Shown piece after piece: positions 1 through 8,593 of a DNA stretch of 64,000 bases. The stretch covers positions 1 to 64,000 of the forward strand of contig JAHQRK010000008.1 of NCBI GenBank assembly GCA_019828595.1. The letters run 5' to 3'. Within the stretch, counting starts at the first letter, position 1; each line of letters opens with the position of its first letter. The position numbers and the translations under genes were made by a program. The notes beneath the pieces were generated by a model. It was not told the origin of the DNA. It saw nothing but the letters and a program-made list of their open reading frames with translations, and searched no databases. This stretch comes from Aphanomyces cochlioides (Eukaryota > Oomycota > Saprolegniomycetes > Saprolegniales > Verrucalvaceae).

Positions 1-276
1 CCAAACCCCCAAACCCCCAAACCCCCAAACCCCAAACCCCCAAACCCCCAAACCCCCAAACCCCCAAACCCCCAAACCCCCAAACCCCCAAACCCCCAAA
101 CCCCCAAACCCCCAAACCCCCAAACCCCCAAACCCCCAAACCCCCAAACCCCCAAACCCCCAAACCCCCAAACCCCCAAACCCCCAAACCCCCAAACCCC
201 CAAACCCCCAAACCCCCAAACCCCCAAACCCCCAAACCCCCAAACCCCCAAACCCCCAAACCCCCAAACCCCCAAA
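1..276. repeat. Telomere, (AAACCCCC)n on the + strand
   Basis: Uninterrupted C-rich octamer AAACCCCC: 33 octamers plus one 7-nt variant AAACCCC at 27-33. The complementary G-strand unit is TTTGGGGG. A C-rich strand reading 5' to 3' from the first base is what a left chromosome end looks like. The unit differs from TTAGGG, TTTAGGG, TTGGGG and TTTTGGGG. Confidence 0.95.
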
Positions 277-323
277 CCACCAACACCCGAAACCCCCAAC
301 CCCGAAACCCCTAAACCCCAAAC
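277..323. repeat. Degenerate telomere-like repeats
   Basis: Imperfect units (AAACCACC, AACACCCG, AAACCCCC, AACCCCG, AAACCCCT, AAACCCC) form the centromere-side edge of the telomere. Substitutions accumulate away from the end, as expected where telomerase no longer rewrites the sequence. Confidence 0.85.
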
Positions 324-408
324 TTCCATGGAACTTCCTCCCCAAGGAACTTCCCCCATGGAAATCCCCCAGGGGCCCCTGAAATCCCCCGGGGCCCCCA
401 AATCCCCC

Positions 409-428
409 TTATCCGGATATCCGGATAA
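409..428. repeat. 20-bp perfect palindrome
   Basis: TTATCCGGATATCCGGATAA equals its own reverse complement over all 20 bp. A second palindrome, CAGGGGCCCCTG, lies at 370-381. Such sites could bind a dimeric protein or form a cruciform. No function is shown by the sequence. Confidence 0.8.
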
Positions 429-572
429 AGCTGGCAAGCTTCTGAACTGACTAACTGATCCCCTCAGTCACTTCATGCTTGCACAATCAGCGACATAACT
501 CACACTGAAGAAGGCAAACGAAAGGACCAATGAAATTAGATTACGAGTGCCTACAACCAATTAAAACGAGCC

Positions 573-634
573 CTGGGAGGCTCCGCCTCCCAGACCCTCC
601 GGACGCCCTTCGGGCGTGACGCGCTAAAGCGCGT
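573..634. repeat. Three consecutive short hairpins
   Basis: Stem 573-581 pairs with 585-593 (CTGGGAGGC, loop TCC). Stem 603-608 pairs with 612-617 (ACGCCC, loop TTC). Stem 619-624 pairs with 629-634 (ACGCGC, loop TAAA). They are GC-rich and nearly back to back, like the small palindromic repeats of some algal organelle genomes. That comparison is only a resemblance. Confidence 0.7.
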
Positions 635-731
635 GGTCGCTTCGCTCCGTAGTTGTAGCGTTAATTTTTAATTCACCCCTTTGTGACAAAGCTCGCTTCG
701 CTCGCGTGGTCCCGTCGCCTCTCCCTGCTTA

Positions 732-740
732 CCCCCAAAC
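732..740. other. Interstitial telomere unit at the start of the tRNA repeat array
   Basis: CCCCCAAAC sits exactly where the first, partial 649-bp repeat begins. In other copies the spacer reads ATTAACACATACG; here it reads CCCCCAAACACATACG. The overlap with the spacer is AAC (738-740). This looks like the footprint of a former telomere addition or an end-joining event. Confidence 0.5.
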
Positions 741-1112
741 ACATACGCTCTAAAAAAACAAGTTGTGGTTGATTCCTGGCTTCGAGCTACACAAAGTATA
801 ACTGTTTTGCAAAAAGACGCATATTAGTTGGGTTTGGTGCGATCTCAAAGATGTTGTTGTATTTGGCAAACATACCGAATAATTGATCCATTTGTTATTC
901 CTTCCTAGCTTTTGTACATATTCGTATGGATTTGACCTCTAGAAATGTTTGACATACTACAAAGGTACTCCCAAAAATTTACAACCATCAAGGAGTAGGT
1001 TCATTGTTGAAAAGAATAAATTCTATCCTTGAATGGATTCAAATCGATGAGATTTTCAATAAGTGTGTATTCGTGTGTTTTTGACCATGTGTGTAGGAAA
1101 GTATCATGTGAA
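738..1112. repeat. Partial 649-bp tRNA repeat spacer (tRNA-proximal part)
   Basis: Matches the last about 375 bp of the 577-bp spacer that precedes each tRNA-Thr copy (same sequence as 1387-1761). It is the telomere-side end of the array. No ORF or RNA gene is visible in it. Confidence 0.9.
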
Positions 1113-1184
1113 GCCCTTATAGCTCAGTGGTAGAGCACCCGCTTAGTAAGCGGAAGGTCCGCAGTTCAATCCTGCGTGGGGGCA
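1113..1184 (+). tRNA. tRNA-Thr(AGT): tRNA-Thr (anticodon AGU)
   Basis: 72-nt cloverleaf. Acceptor 1113-1119 pairs with 1177-1183, including two G-U pairs, and the discriminator is A1184. The D-arm is GCTC/GAGC. The anticodon arm has four pairs plus a C-A mismatch at its base; the loop TTAGTAA contains anticodon AGT at 1145-1147. The variable loop is 5 nt and the T-arm CGCAG/CTGCG encloses TTCAATC. TAGCTCAGTGG fits an A box and AGTTCAATCC a B box, so transcription should be by Pol III. No intron and no encoded CCA. It is the first of eight identical intact copies. Confidence 0.95.
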
Positions 1185-1761
1185 AAACTTCTTTTGCCTT
1201 TTTCTCTTGTTTACACTCGACCTGCAGTTCATCCACTTGACCTCTCAAAATTTATTTACCAGAAAGACATTCCTCTGTGGATGTATCTCATGAAAATTGT
1301 ACTCGAACAGTAAAACTAGCAATCATCCATCAAATCGCCTGTCACCCGTTTCTACGCAGTGCAAACACCAGTATTTTTATGTAATTAACACATACGCTCT
1401 AAAAAAACAAGTTGTGGTTGATTCCTGGCTTCGAGCTACACAAAGTATAACTGTTTTGCAAAAAGACGCATATTAGTTGGGTTTGGTGCGATCTCAAAGA
1501 TGTTGTTGTATTTGGCAAACATACCGAATAATTGATCCATTTGTTATTCCTTCCTAGCTTTTGTACATATTCGTATGGATTTGACCTCTAGAAATGTTTG
1601 ACATACTACAAAGGTACTCCCAAAAATTTACAACCATCAAGGAGTAGGTTCATTGTTGAAAAGAATAAATTCTATCCTTGAATGGATTCAAATCGATGAG
1701 ATTTTCAATAAGTGTGTATTCGTGTGTTTTTGACCATGTGTGTAGGAAAGTATCATGTGAA
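1185..1761. repeat. 577-bp spacer of the tRNA repeat, type I
   Basis: Full spacer between the tRNA starts at 1113 and 1762 (period 649). It carries the type I variant (T at 1380, A at 1383, reading TTTTTATGTAATTAAC), shared only with the spacers at 53538 and 63448. No coding potential was seen. Confidence 0.9.
1192..1203 (+). terminator. Pol III terminator T-runs after tRNA-Thr
   Basis: TTTT at 1192-1195 and TTTTT at 1199-1203, 8-19 nt after the tRNA end. The same runs follow every intact tRNA copy here. Confidence 0.7.
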
Positions 1762-1805
1762 GCCCTTATAGCTCAGTGGTAGAGCACCCGCTTAGTAAGC
1801 GGAAG
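1762..1805 (+). pseudogene. tRNA-Thr 5' fragment split by LINE-I
   Basis: Nucleotides 1-44 of the tRNA, ending ...GCGGAAG, then LINE-I begins. The missing 3' part resumes at 11030, 9.2 kb away. The gene is interrupted in the anticodon arm and cannot give a mature tRNA. Confidence 0.93.
1788..1805 (+). repeat. LINE-I target-site duplication, left copy
   Basis: CCGCTTAGTAAGCGGAAG (tRNA nucleotides 27-44) recurs at 11030-11047 on the other side of LINE-I. An 18-bp TSD is in the range made by APE-type LINE endonucleases. Confidence 0.92.
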
Positions 1806-1884
1806 ACTTTCGTTTTTGCTTTGTAGGTTAAACTACCACAGCCCCCCAACGGAAAATCTTGCTTTTTAGGTGCTTTCCAACGTC

Positions 1885-2241
1885 ATGGCCTCTAGCGCGG
1901 AAAAAACCATCCTTTCGACGGTGTCTCGATTCGCTCAACGTGAATCGACGCCTGACCCTAGCCAAGCGACGCCCGGTCCGAGCCGAGAAGCCGCTGAAAA
2001 ACCTCCTTCCTCTAGGAACAGCGCCGCTGCGTCCGACTCTCTTCGTAGGGAAAATGTTTCCAACCAAGATGGTGTTGACTTAGGTGGTGACACTGGTCCA
2101 AATATGGACAAAAAAAATGGACCCGATGATGCAGGAATGGGTATGGATATTAATGGTTCCAACGAAAAACCTGCCTCTGACGCCAATGGTGGCAAATTAC
2201 CCAAGGATTCTGACAAGCCTGGGGAATATTACCCATCCTGA
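1885..2241 (+). pseudogene. LINE-I ORF1, N-terminal segment (frame-broken)
   Basis: Starts at ATG 1885 (MASSAEKT), 79 nt into the element, as ORF1 does 60 nt into the A elements. It encodes a Ser/Pro/Asn/Asp-rich, probably disordered N-terminus. The frame stops at 2241 just after GGGG (2221-2224). Reading three G instead of four would continue into the frame that stays open to 3379. So this is the start of one ORF1 with a single-base insertion, not a separate gene. The break may be real decay, a homopolymer sequencing error or, less likely, programmed slippage. Confidence 0.75.
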
Positions 2242-3379
2242 CGGCACCCCTCATGGACGAGTTTTACCTAATTCGAAAAATCCCTCCAAAGATGGGACAA
2301 ACTCTCCTGCCAAACCCTCCAACCCCAAAAAACAAGCTTCGTCCAACAACGAAGGCAAAAAAACCAACTCGAAGAAAAATAATGTCTGGGAAGGAGCCCG
2401 CCATGTGAAAACCCAATTGGTTCGCAACACTGGTGGGCATCCCATTGACGACTCTGAATTGGAAGAATTAATTCGACAAGCTCGAGAATTCCGCCAAAAC
2501 CCTACTGCTATGGATGAATTCATTGAAGACATCTTGAAAACTCCATCATCGAAGGCTTGCACTGTGGACATTCCTCTGGGAGAAGCTTTCCGTCAAGTCA
2601 AGGACTACCAAATCCGAGCGAATTTAATTACCCAAAACCCGGGTACGCTTTGGGAATCGAAATTCAAGGAAATTCTGTTCCACAAGAAAAACCCGACTAC
2701 TCTCTCTTTGACGTTTTATGACGATGATCTATTGCGCAAAACTTGTGGAACCTCCCTTCGTCTGGGAAAACAAGAATTTACTGTGCCTGAATATTCTCCC
2801 CACTCGAAACTTTATTTTATTACTTTCAACAACCTGGTGGATCACGATATTCAAAAAGCGATTTTGAAAAAGTTGGAAGAGCTCACTCACTGCGTCATTG
2901 TTGGTTTTAACCCCAGTACTGACAATTTATTACGCTCGACCCAATTTCGAGTCCTTTTTGACTCCGAAACTCCTCCTTTGGCATTGGTACCAGATGATGG
3001 AGGCGAGCCTCTGAGAGAAATCGAGATCCAAAACCAAGTTTATGTTTTTCAACATAAAATTCGGTCCCTCAATCAAACGGTCCCTCCCAGCGTTCAAGCT
3101 AGACTGGAAAAAGCCAAACAAAAAGACGACGCTAAAAAGAATACAGACCATGTCGAGGAAAACGCTACAGAGGAAAAGACTGATGCTCCCGAAAATCCAT
3201 CGACAGAAAACCAACCACCCAACACCCCGAAGGAAAATACTGGCACAACTGGAAACTCCGAATCCCCTAATGCCGATCCCAAGGAAAATCAAAATGGCAA
3301 GGAAAACTTTGTCGACCTGTCAAGCGATGTGGACATGGAACAAGAGGAGAAATCAAATATCGAAGAGGAAGAAATGTAG
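2222..3379 (+). pseudogene. LINE-I ORF1, central segment (frame-broken)
   Basis: Same protein as the previous segment, +1 frame. The open frame reaches back to an out-of-frame ATG at 2084, but sense coding plausibly starts at the GGGG break. It has a Lys/Asn-rich basic stretch (about 2280-2390), then a globular region (about 2440-3110) placed like the conserved first half of A-family ORF1, then an acidic Glu/Asn/Pro-rich linker. It ends at TAG 3377-3379 directly after GAAGAGGAAGAAA; one more A there would lead into the next segment. No CCHC zinc knuckles are visible. It probably binds element RNA, by analogy with other LINE ORF1 proteins. Confidence 0.75.
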
Positions 3380-4407
3380 CTCAACCCAAGAAGATATTAA
3401 ATCCTCCACAATCACCCAAGGGCTCGAGCGAGAATAATATTATTCTCACAGACAAACCCAATTTATCCCAGGACGAATTTAAACCAACTCGAGCCGGTTT
3501 TATTCAAGGTCCCCAATACAAAATATCAGCTACCTCGATTCCAACACAAAATCGATTCGCTATCCTCAGCTCAGACGACTCTGACGTGACAACATCAGGC
3601 ACAACGGTTCCTCGATTCCATCTTGATATCGTTCCTACCGACACGCCCAAAAAACGTCCTGCTTCGTCCCCAAAATCAACGATACCCAAAAAAATTCCAG
3701 CCTCTACGAAACCAGCAGGAGCCAAAGTGAAGGCTCAAATCACAGAGCTGAAGAAAAAACTGAATGAATCCACCAACCCATTGGTATTTCATGATGAAAC
3801 CCTCAACCAACCTGGCTTTATTGGAAATATCTATATGGACCCAAAATCTCGCAAAATCGCATCCAATTTAATTGCCTCGAGAGGAATTATACGTTTAATG
3901 GCTGGAGAAAATCCCATGCAAGCTATTGATGAAGAACGATTTACCTCGTACTACCAAAAACAGCATGGCCATCCTCCTCCTGAAAATTACAGCCCCACAA
4001 ATCTATTCCAAAGTTTGTGTCCAAATGACGAAGACTACCACATGAGAAGATCTCTAGCAGCAATCGATCTATTTCTGTCCAACAGAGCACCTGAAGCTTA
4101 TACGAACGATGAGTATATTAATCTGTGCCTGAAAGACAAAGTCCACCGTTGGCCCAATTGCAATTTAATCACGGACGCCTCCTTGATTAAATTAATTTCC
4201 AGTCCTGCTGCTGGAAACCTGGTGCAACATCATAAAATTGAAGAAGAGTTGAGCCATATTGTGAAAGATCTGGCACTCCAAACAATTGACCCTACGAAGT
4301 GTTTTGACTCGGATACTGATGCCTTGTTAACTTTACTTCCGGACGAAAAGGCTCCTGAACTCGACTACAAAGAACTTGGCGATGGTGACAATGCAGACTC
4401 CAATTGA
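3361..4407 (+). pseudogene. LINE-I ORF1, C-terminal segment (frame-broken)
   Basis: Third frame of the same ORF1, open from 3271 but meaningful from about 3361; the first ATG is only at 3586. It encodes a linker with Lys/Pro clusters, a short coiled-coil-like stretch (KAQITELKKKLNE) and a helical C-terminal region ending at TGA 4405-4407. Segments 1885-4407 together would give about 840 residues, close to the 852 of A-family ORF1. That length match is the main reason to read them as one gene with two one-base frame breaks. An independent gene from 3586 is the less likely alternative. Confidence 0.7.
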
Positions 4408-4507
4408 CTCGCCAACACACAAAATCAATTAAAACCACAATCACCACACCCCGACCCAAACCAACACAACGACTTGAAGTCAAAAAATCAAAACCCAAAT
4501 ATTAATC
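4408..4507 (+). promoter_or_regulatory. G-poor ORF1-ORF2 intergenic leader of LINE-I
   Basis: The 100 nt between the ORF1 stop and the ORF2 ATG contain only about five G residues and are rich in A and C, so the RNA should be nearly unstructured. This would suit reinitiation or internal entry at ATG 4508. It contrasts with the A and B families, where the ORFs overlap and ORF2 lacks an early ATG. Confidence 0.4.
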
Positions 4508-7500
4508 ATGACCGTGACCACAATTAACGCGCTACCACAAGCCATTATCGACTGGGATATTAGCTTGTTTTCTCTCAACACAAATGGTCTCTCCAACTCT
4601 TTCCACCACCTTCTCAAGAACTTTCTCCTCAAAAACTCTATCTCACTTATCCAAGAAACTCGACTGCCTTACCCCAGCGACCATGGCAAAATCAATTTCT
4701 ACTGGAAAAAACATACCAACCAACAAGGCACTTTCTTCTACGAGGAGCCAATTTATTCCATCAGCCATACCTCTCATCCTACTGGAGGCCTTGCTACATT
4801 TATTCATCCTGACTGCCCTCTGGACAATTGCACCAATTTAAACCACTCTTGGGACAAACCTCTCCTCCGTGGTCGTTATTTACTTATATCGGCCACTCTG
4901 GACAATATCCCGGTTTTTATTCACAACATCTATGCTCCGTACGACTATCACGACCGTGTGGATTTTTTTAATGATCTGCCTCGCGATTTTCCACCCGAAG
5001 CTTTTCATATTGTTGGTGGCGACTTTAACGTTATTTTCTCCCCAACATTAGATTCATGCCGTCCTTCGACTCATGCGACCCATGGCTCATATGAACTCAA
5101 CCTATGGCTACAAGATTTACACCTCGTTGACATTTTCCGTCAACAAAATCCACTGAAACGTGCTTTCACAAGTCCAAAATTTGTCAATCGGCTTGACTAT
5201 ATTTTCATCTCATCTGCTATGGCATCCCTACGTCATCTGAAATTTCGTCACCTGGAACCAATTCCTCATGCTGACCACACTCCCTGCAAATTATTGACCA
5301 AACGTCCATCAGTATCAATGGGACCTGGTCCATGGAAAACACCACAATGGGTTCTCAACAATGACAAGGCCAAATTAATTATCTCTCGTCAACTTGAAAC
5401 CTTCCTTACCAAGACCCAATTAAACTCAAATGTTGGTCTACATTTCGACACCATGATCACCAACATGCGAAATCAATTAAAATACCTACACGACGAGTTG
5501 GTCGAAAATCAACAAAGGCCTCTCAAGAAATTATCTATGGATTTGGCTTTATTGATTCGGGATTACCAAAACGCCCCATGTGCGTCCTTGATGGCACGTA
5601 TCAAAACAATTCAAGCTGCCATACATGAATATCATGACAGGAAAAAAGTCCTACGGGAAGATACTGCTATGCAAACTCATCTCGAGAAAGCGGAAAGGTG
5701 TACCAAATTTCACCTGAAGCCACCTCGCACAATCCCTTTACAAAAATCTCCCTTCAAGGCACTCAAAATGTCCAATGGAAATATTGCTTCTGATCAACAA
5801 TCAATTTCCTCGACACTCCACGAGTTTTATTCTGACCTGTATGGCGACCATGAGGCAGTTGACAAGGAAAGAATGGCCAAGTATTTAAAAACTCTGATAT
5901 CTCGCCGACTCAATATCGACGACAAGAGATTTATTGGGGCTCCTCTCACGGCAAACGAATTTTATTTTGCCATTAAACACTCCAAACGGAATTCAACTCC
6001 TGGGCCAAATTCACTGCCCTACGAAATTTTGAAAATGTTTCCCCATGAATGGTCCCTGGCTTTGGAAATGCTATACTATTACCAAATCAACTCTCACTCC
6101 AACTTGGCACCCTCCCAATTGACAAGTTTAATTGTACTGCTGTACAAAAAGGACGACAAACTACTCCCAAAAAATTACCGTCCCATCAGTTTGGTCAATA
6201 TCGACGTGAAAATCCTCACAATGGTCCTTGCAGAACGAATGCAGAGAATCATTCAGTCGATAGTCCACCCGGATCAAACAGGTTTTATTCGTGGTCGATC
6301 AATCCAAACCAATTTACTGCGCTTGGAAGACCTGAATCACTTTATGAAGTTTTATTCCTCCGAGTCTATTGTGGCCCTCTTGGACTTTGAAAAAGCCTTT
6401 GATAGGGTCAACCATTCCTATTTATTGGCAACCCTGAAGGAATTTAATTTTCCACCGTCCTTTCTCAACATGGTCAAAGTGCTTTATTCAAATCGTCGTG
6501 GACGAATTATTGTCAATGGACATTTATCCAACCCATTTAAGATCCAACGTGGTGTTTTACAAGGCGACCCATTATCACCTCTTTTATTTGTCTTGGCGCT
6601 AGAACCTATGTGTTTAGCCATACGCAAGAGAAAAGATTTGGGCATACGAATTGGTCATCACACTCACACCGGGAGCTATTATGCAGACGACTCCCAATTG
6701 TACTCCAAAAATACATCGACGTTGCAACTCCAACTCGACATCGTCAAAAAATTCTGTGATATCTCTGGTTTCAAGTTAAATCTCTCCAAGACAGAATTAT
6801 TAACCCATGCCAATTTACCTCCAGACCTGGCACCTTTGGCTATTACTGATGACAAACCTGCTAAATCGTTGGGCCTTTTAATTTCTCCCAACATCACAGC
6901 CACAACACGTTTAAATTCGCTATTGGAGAAATTGGTCTCAAGAACACAACTATGGTCTTATCGAGCACGAACCCTACCCGGAAAAGTGACAATCCTAAGG
7001 TCAATTTGTTTTCCTGTGCTCTGGTATCAACTCCAATTTATTCCGATCGACAAAGAATATGCCAAACTATTCGACAAGGTCGCCAAGCAATTTATTCACG
7101 GCGATACAATTGATCCATATTCGACTCAACGTTATTTGCATCAATTCAACTCGGACATTATTTTCCTTCCAAAAGCACAAGGTGGTCTCGGATTTAAATC
7201 GTCTACCCACTGGTGGTCAAAACTACACCGGGTCATGACCTTTAAATGCTTCAAGCTACTCCTAGCACCACCTCACAACTCGTATGGTCAAACGAAATTG
7301 CCAGCATGGCTATCCATTGGAGAATATTTACTCTCCAGAGCCTTCAGTCCATGGGGAAATTTTTATGATCTCCTTTTCATGAGTCCACACTCTAGTATGT
7401 ACAAAGCCATATCCCACCAAGATAAGGTTCCACCTCTCTGGTCAGCATTTACTCGACTATGGTTATCCTTATCTCCAACCCCACTTAAATTTCCCACAGT

Positions 7501-8593
7501 TCAAGTCGATGGAAATTTTCCACTTTGGCACAATCAATTCTTACCCTTGGAGAAAACTGTCTTTGAACACTGCTATCCAAAGACTTATGATTATGCTGTA
7601 TCACTGGCAAAATTAAATTTTACCCATGTTCGCCACCTACTCGATGAAAATGGCAATCTTATGGATCGGAAAATCCTGTTAGATTGGATTAAATCTCAAT
7701 GCTCAAGACGCCATTTAGCCACTCCCGATCATAAATGGTGGTATGCTCTACACGGGAGACTTAAGTCTATCCTTCCATCTCCACCCGAGGACACAGAAAT
7801 TAATTTTCGTCAGCCTACACCTTATCGGCAAACGGCTACCGAAATTACTTGGGCTGGAAATTTTAAAGATGGCTTTTTACCCTTTATTGATGCCACCTTG
7901 GATGATTTAACTCATGAATTTAAATCCAAATCAGCTCAGGAGGTTTTACCCACAGCGCATTTATTGGTACCCTCGGATTTTTATGCCCACAAGGAAAATA
8001 TTAAAGTGGTCGCATTCTACAGGCAGCCCAAATTTATTCTGCCAACGTATAGTGCTTTCATATATCGACTGCTTATACGAGCCTTACCTCTCCGATACAA
8101 ATTCAAGTACTCGGACGATATCCCGAACACTTGTATTTTCTGTCATGAAGTGGAGACGTATAAACATTTCACCTTGGACTGTCCATATACTCGAGCATGT
8201 TGGAGTCCATTTAAATCCATGGCCAGATCCCTTAACTTTACTTGGCCAACTACCATGGAAAAAATATTCTTCTCTCCTATAGCACTCCAAGACAAAGACC
8301 TCCAAGCTGGATTTAATTTGCTGTGGCCAATTTTTTTATCTTGTATTTGGTATACAATATGGAAAACTCGGTGCGACCGGATTTACCGTCCAGATTTACC
8401 TAACAAAACACCTATGACGATATCCAGCTTAGCAGGACACATTATAAAGCGGCATCTGTACCAAGTCAATCGAGCCTCCTTGGACGACTCCACGAAGGCT
8501 TCCTTGACATCGGTGCTTCATAGTTTGCACCAGAATGAGTGGTTCTCTGCCCAAATCTTACCACAATCTCAAAACGAGACCTTGGAACCTTAA
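4508..8593 (+). CDS. LINE-I ORF2: APE endonuclease / reverse transcriptase / zinc finger
   Basis: 1361 residues, uninterrupted, from a true ATG. The APE-type endonuclease occupies about residues 18-265 (N in SLNTNGL, E50 in IQET, IYAP 141-144, GDFN 171-174, RLDYIF, ADH). The reverse transcriptase spans about 470-780, with NYRPISL, the first catalytic Asp in LDFEKAFD (D626), QGDPLSPLLF and YADD at 725-728. The C-terminal CCHC finger of zf-RVT type has C1209, C1212, a His near 1221 and C1226. No RNase H domain was seen. It should nick the target and copy element RNA by target-primed reverse transcription. All catalytic motifs are present, so this protein may still work and could mobilise other copies. 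Confidence 0.95.
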   Translation: MTVTTINALPQAIIDWDISLFSLNTNGLSNSFHHLLKNFLLKNSISLIQETRLPYPSDHGKINFYWKKHTNQQGTFFYEEPIYSISHTSHPTGGLATFIHPDCPLDNCTNLNHSWDKPLLRGRYLLISATLDNIPVFIHNIYAPYDYHDRVDFFNDLPRDFPPEAFHIVGGDFNVIFSPTLDSCRPSTHATHGSYELNLWLQDLHLVDIFRQQNPLKRAFTSPKFVNRLDYIFISSAMASLRHLKFRHLEPIPHADHTPCKLLTKRPSVSMGPGPWKTPQWVLNNDKAKLIISRQLETFLTKTQLNSNVGLHFDTMITNMRNQLKYLHDELVENQQRPLKKLSMDLALLIRDYQNAPCASLMARIKTIQAAIHEYHDRKKVLREDTAMQTHLEKAERCTKFHLKPPRTIPLQKSPFKALKMSNGNIASDQQSISSTLHEFYSDLYGDHEAVDKERMAKYLKTLISRRLNIDDKRFIGAPLTANEFYFAIKHSKRNSTPGPNSLPYEILKMFPHEWSLALEMLYYYQINSHSNLAPSQLTSLIVLLYKKDDKLLPKNYRPISLVNIDVKILTMVLAERMQRIIQSIVHPDQTGFIRGRSIQTNLLRLEDLNHFMKFYSSESIVALLDFEKAFDRVNHSYLLATLKEFNFPPSFLNMVKVLYSNRRGRIIVNGHLSNPFKIQRGVLQGDPLSPLLFVLALEPMCLAIRKRKDLGIRIGHHTHTGSYYADDSQLYSKNTSTLQLQLDIVKKFCDISGFKLNLSKTELLTHANLPPDLAPLAITDDKPAKSLGLLISPNITATTRLNSLLEKLVSRTQLWSYRARTLPGKVTILRSICFPVLWYQLQFIPIDKEYAKLFDKVAKQFIHGDTIDPYSTQRYLHQFNSDIIFLPKAQGGLGFKSSTHWWSKLHRVMTFKCFKLLLAPPHNSYGQTKLPAWLSIGEYLLSRAFSPWGNFYDLLFMSPHSSMYKAISHQDKVPPLWSAFTRLWLSLSPTPLKFPTVQVDGNFPLWHNQFLPLEKTVFEHCYPKTYDYAVSLAKLNFTHVRHLLDENGNLMDRKILLDWIKSQCSRRHLATPDHKWWYALHGRLKSILPSPPEDTEINFRQPTPYRQTATEITWAGNFKDGFLPFIDATLDDLTHEFKSKSAQEVLPTAHLLVPSDFYAHKENIKVVAFYRQPKFILPTYSAFIYRLLIRALPLRYKFKYSDDIPNTCIFCHEVETYKHFTLDCPYTRACWSPFKSMARSLNFTWPTTMEKIFFSPIALQDKDLQAGFNLLWPIFLSCIWYTIWKTRCDRIYRPDLPNKTPMTISSLAGHIIKRHLYQVNRASLDDSTKASLTSVLHSLHQNEWFSAQILPQSQNETLEP

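Larger units (their letters stand above)
324..737. other. Telomere-associated spacer with palindromes
   Basis: About 410 bp with no coding potential that I can see. It starts with a C/A-rich stretch repeating CCATGGAA and GGAACTTCC motifs (326-363). It then holds GC palindromes (370-381), a 20-bp perfect palindrome (409-428), a plain stretch (429-560), a hairpin cluster (573-634) and a segment rich in CGCTTCGCTC-type inverted motifs (636-710). It occurs once in this window. Confidence 0.6.

Noticed and set aside
1..276. Ciliate origin from the telomere type
   Set aside because: Ciliate units known to me are C4A2 or C4A4, here C5A3. UAA, UAG and UGA all act as stops, and the chromosome structure is not that of a gene-sized macronuclear molecule.
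2084..2221. ATG at 2084 as the true start of LINE-I ORF1
   Set aside because: The first about 45 residues from this ATG are Met/Trp-rich and out of frame with the better N-terminal frame from ATG 1885; the composition fits a frameshift at 2221-2224.
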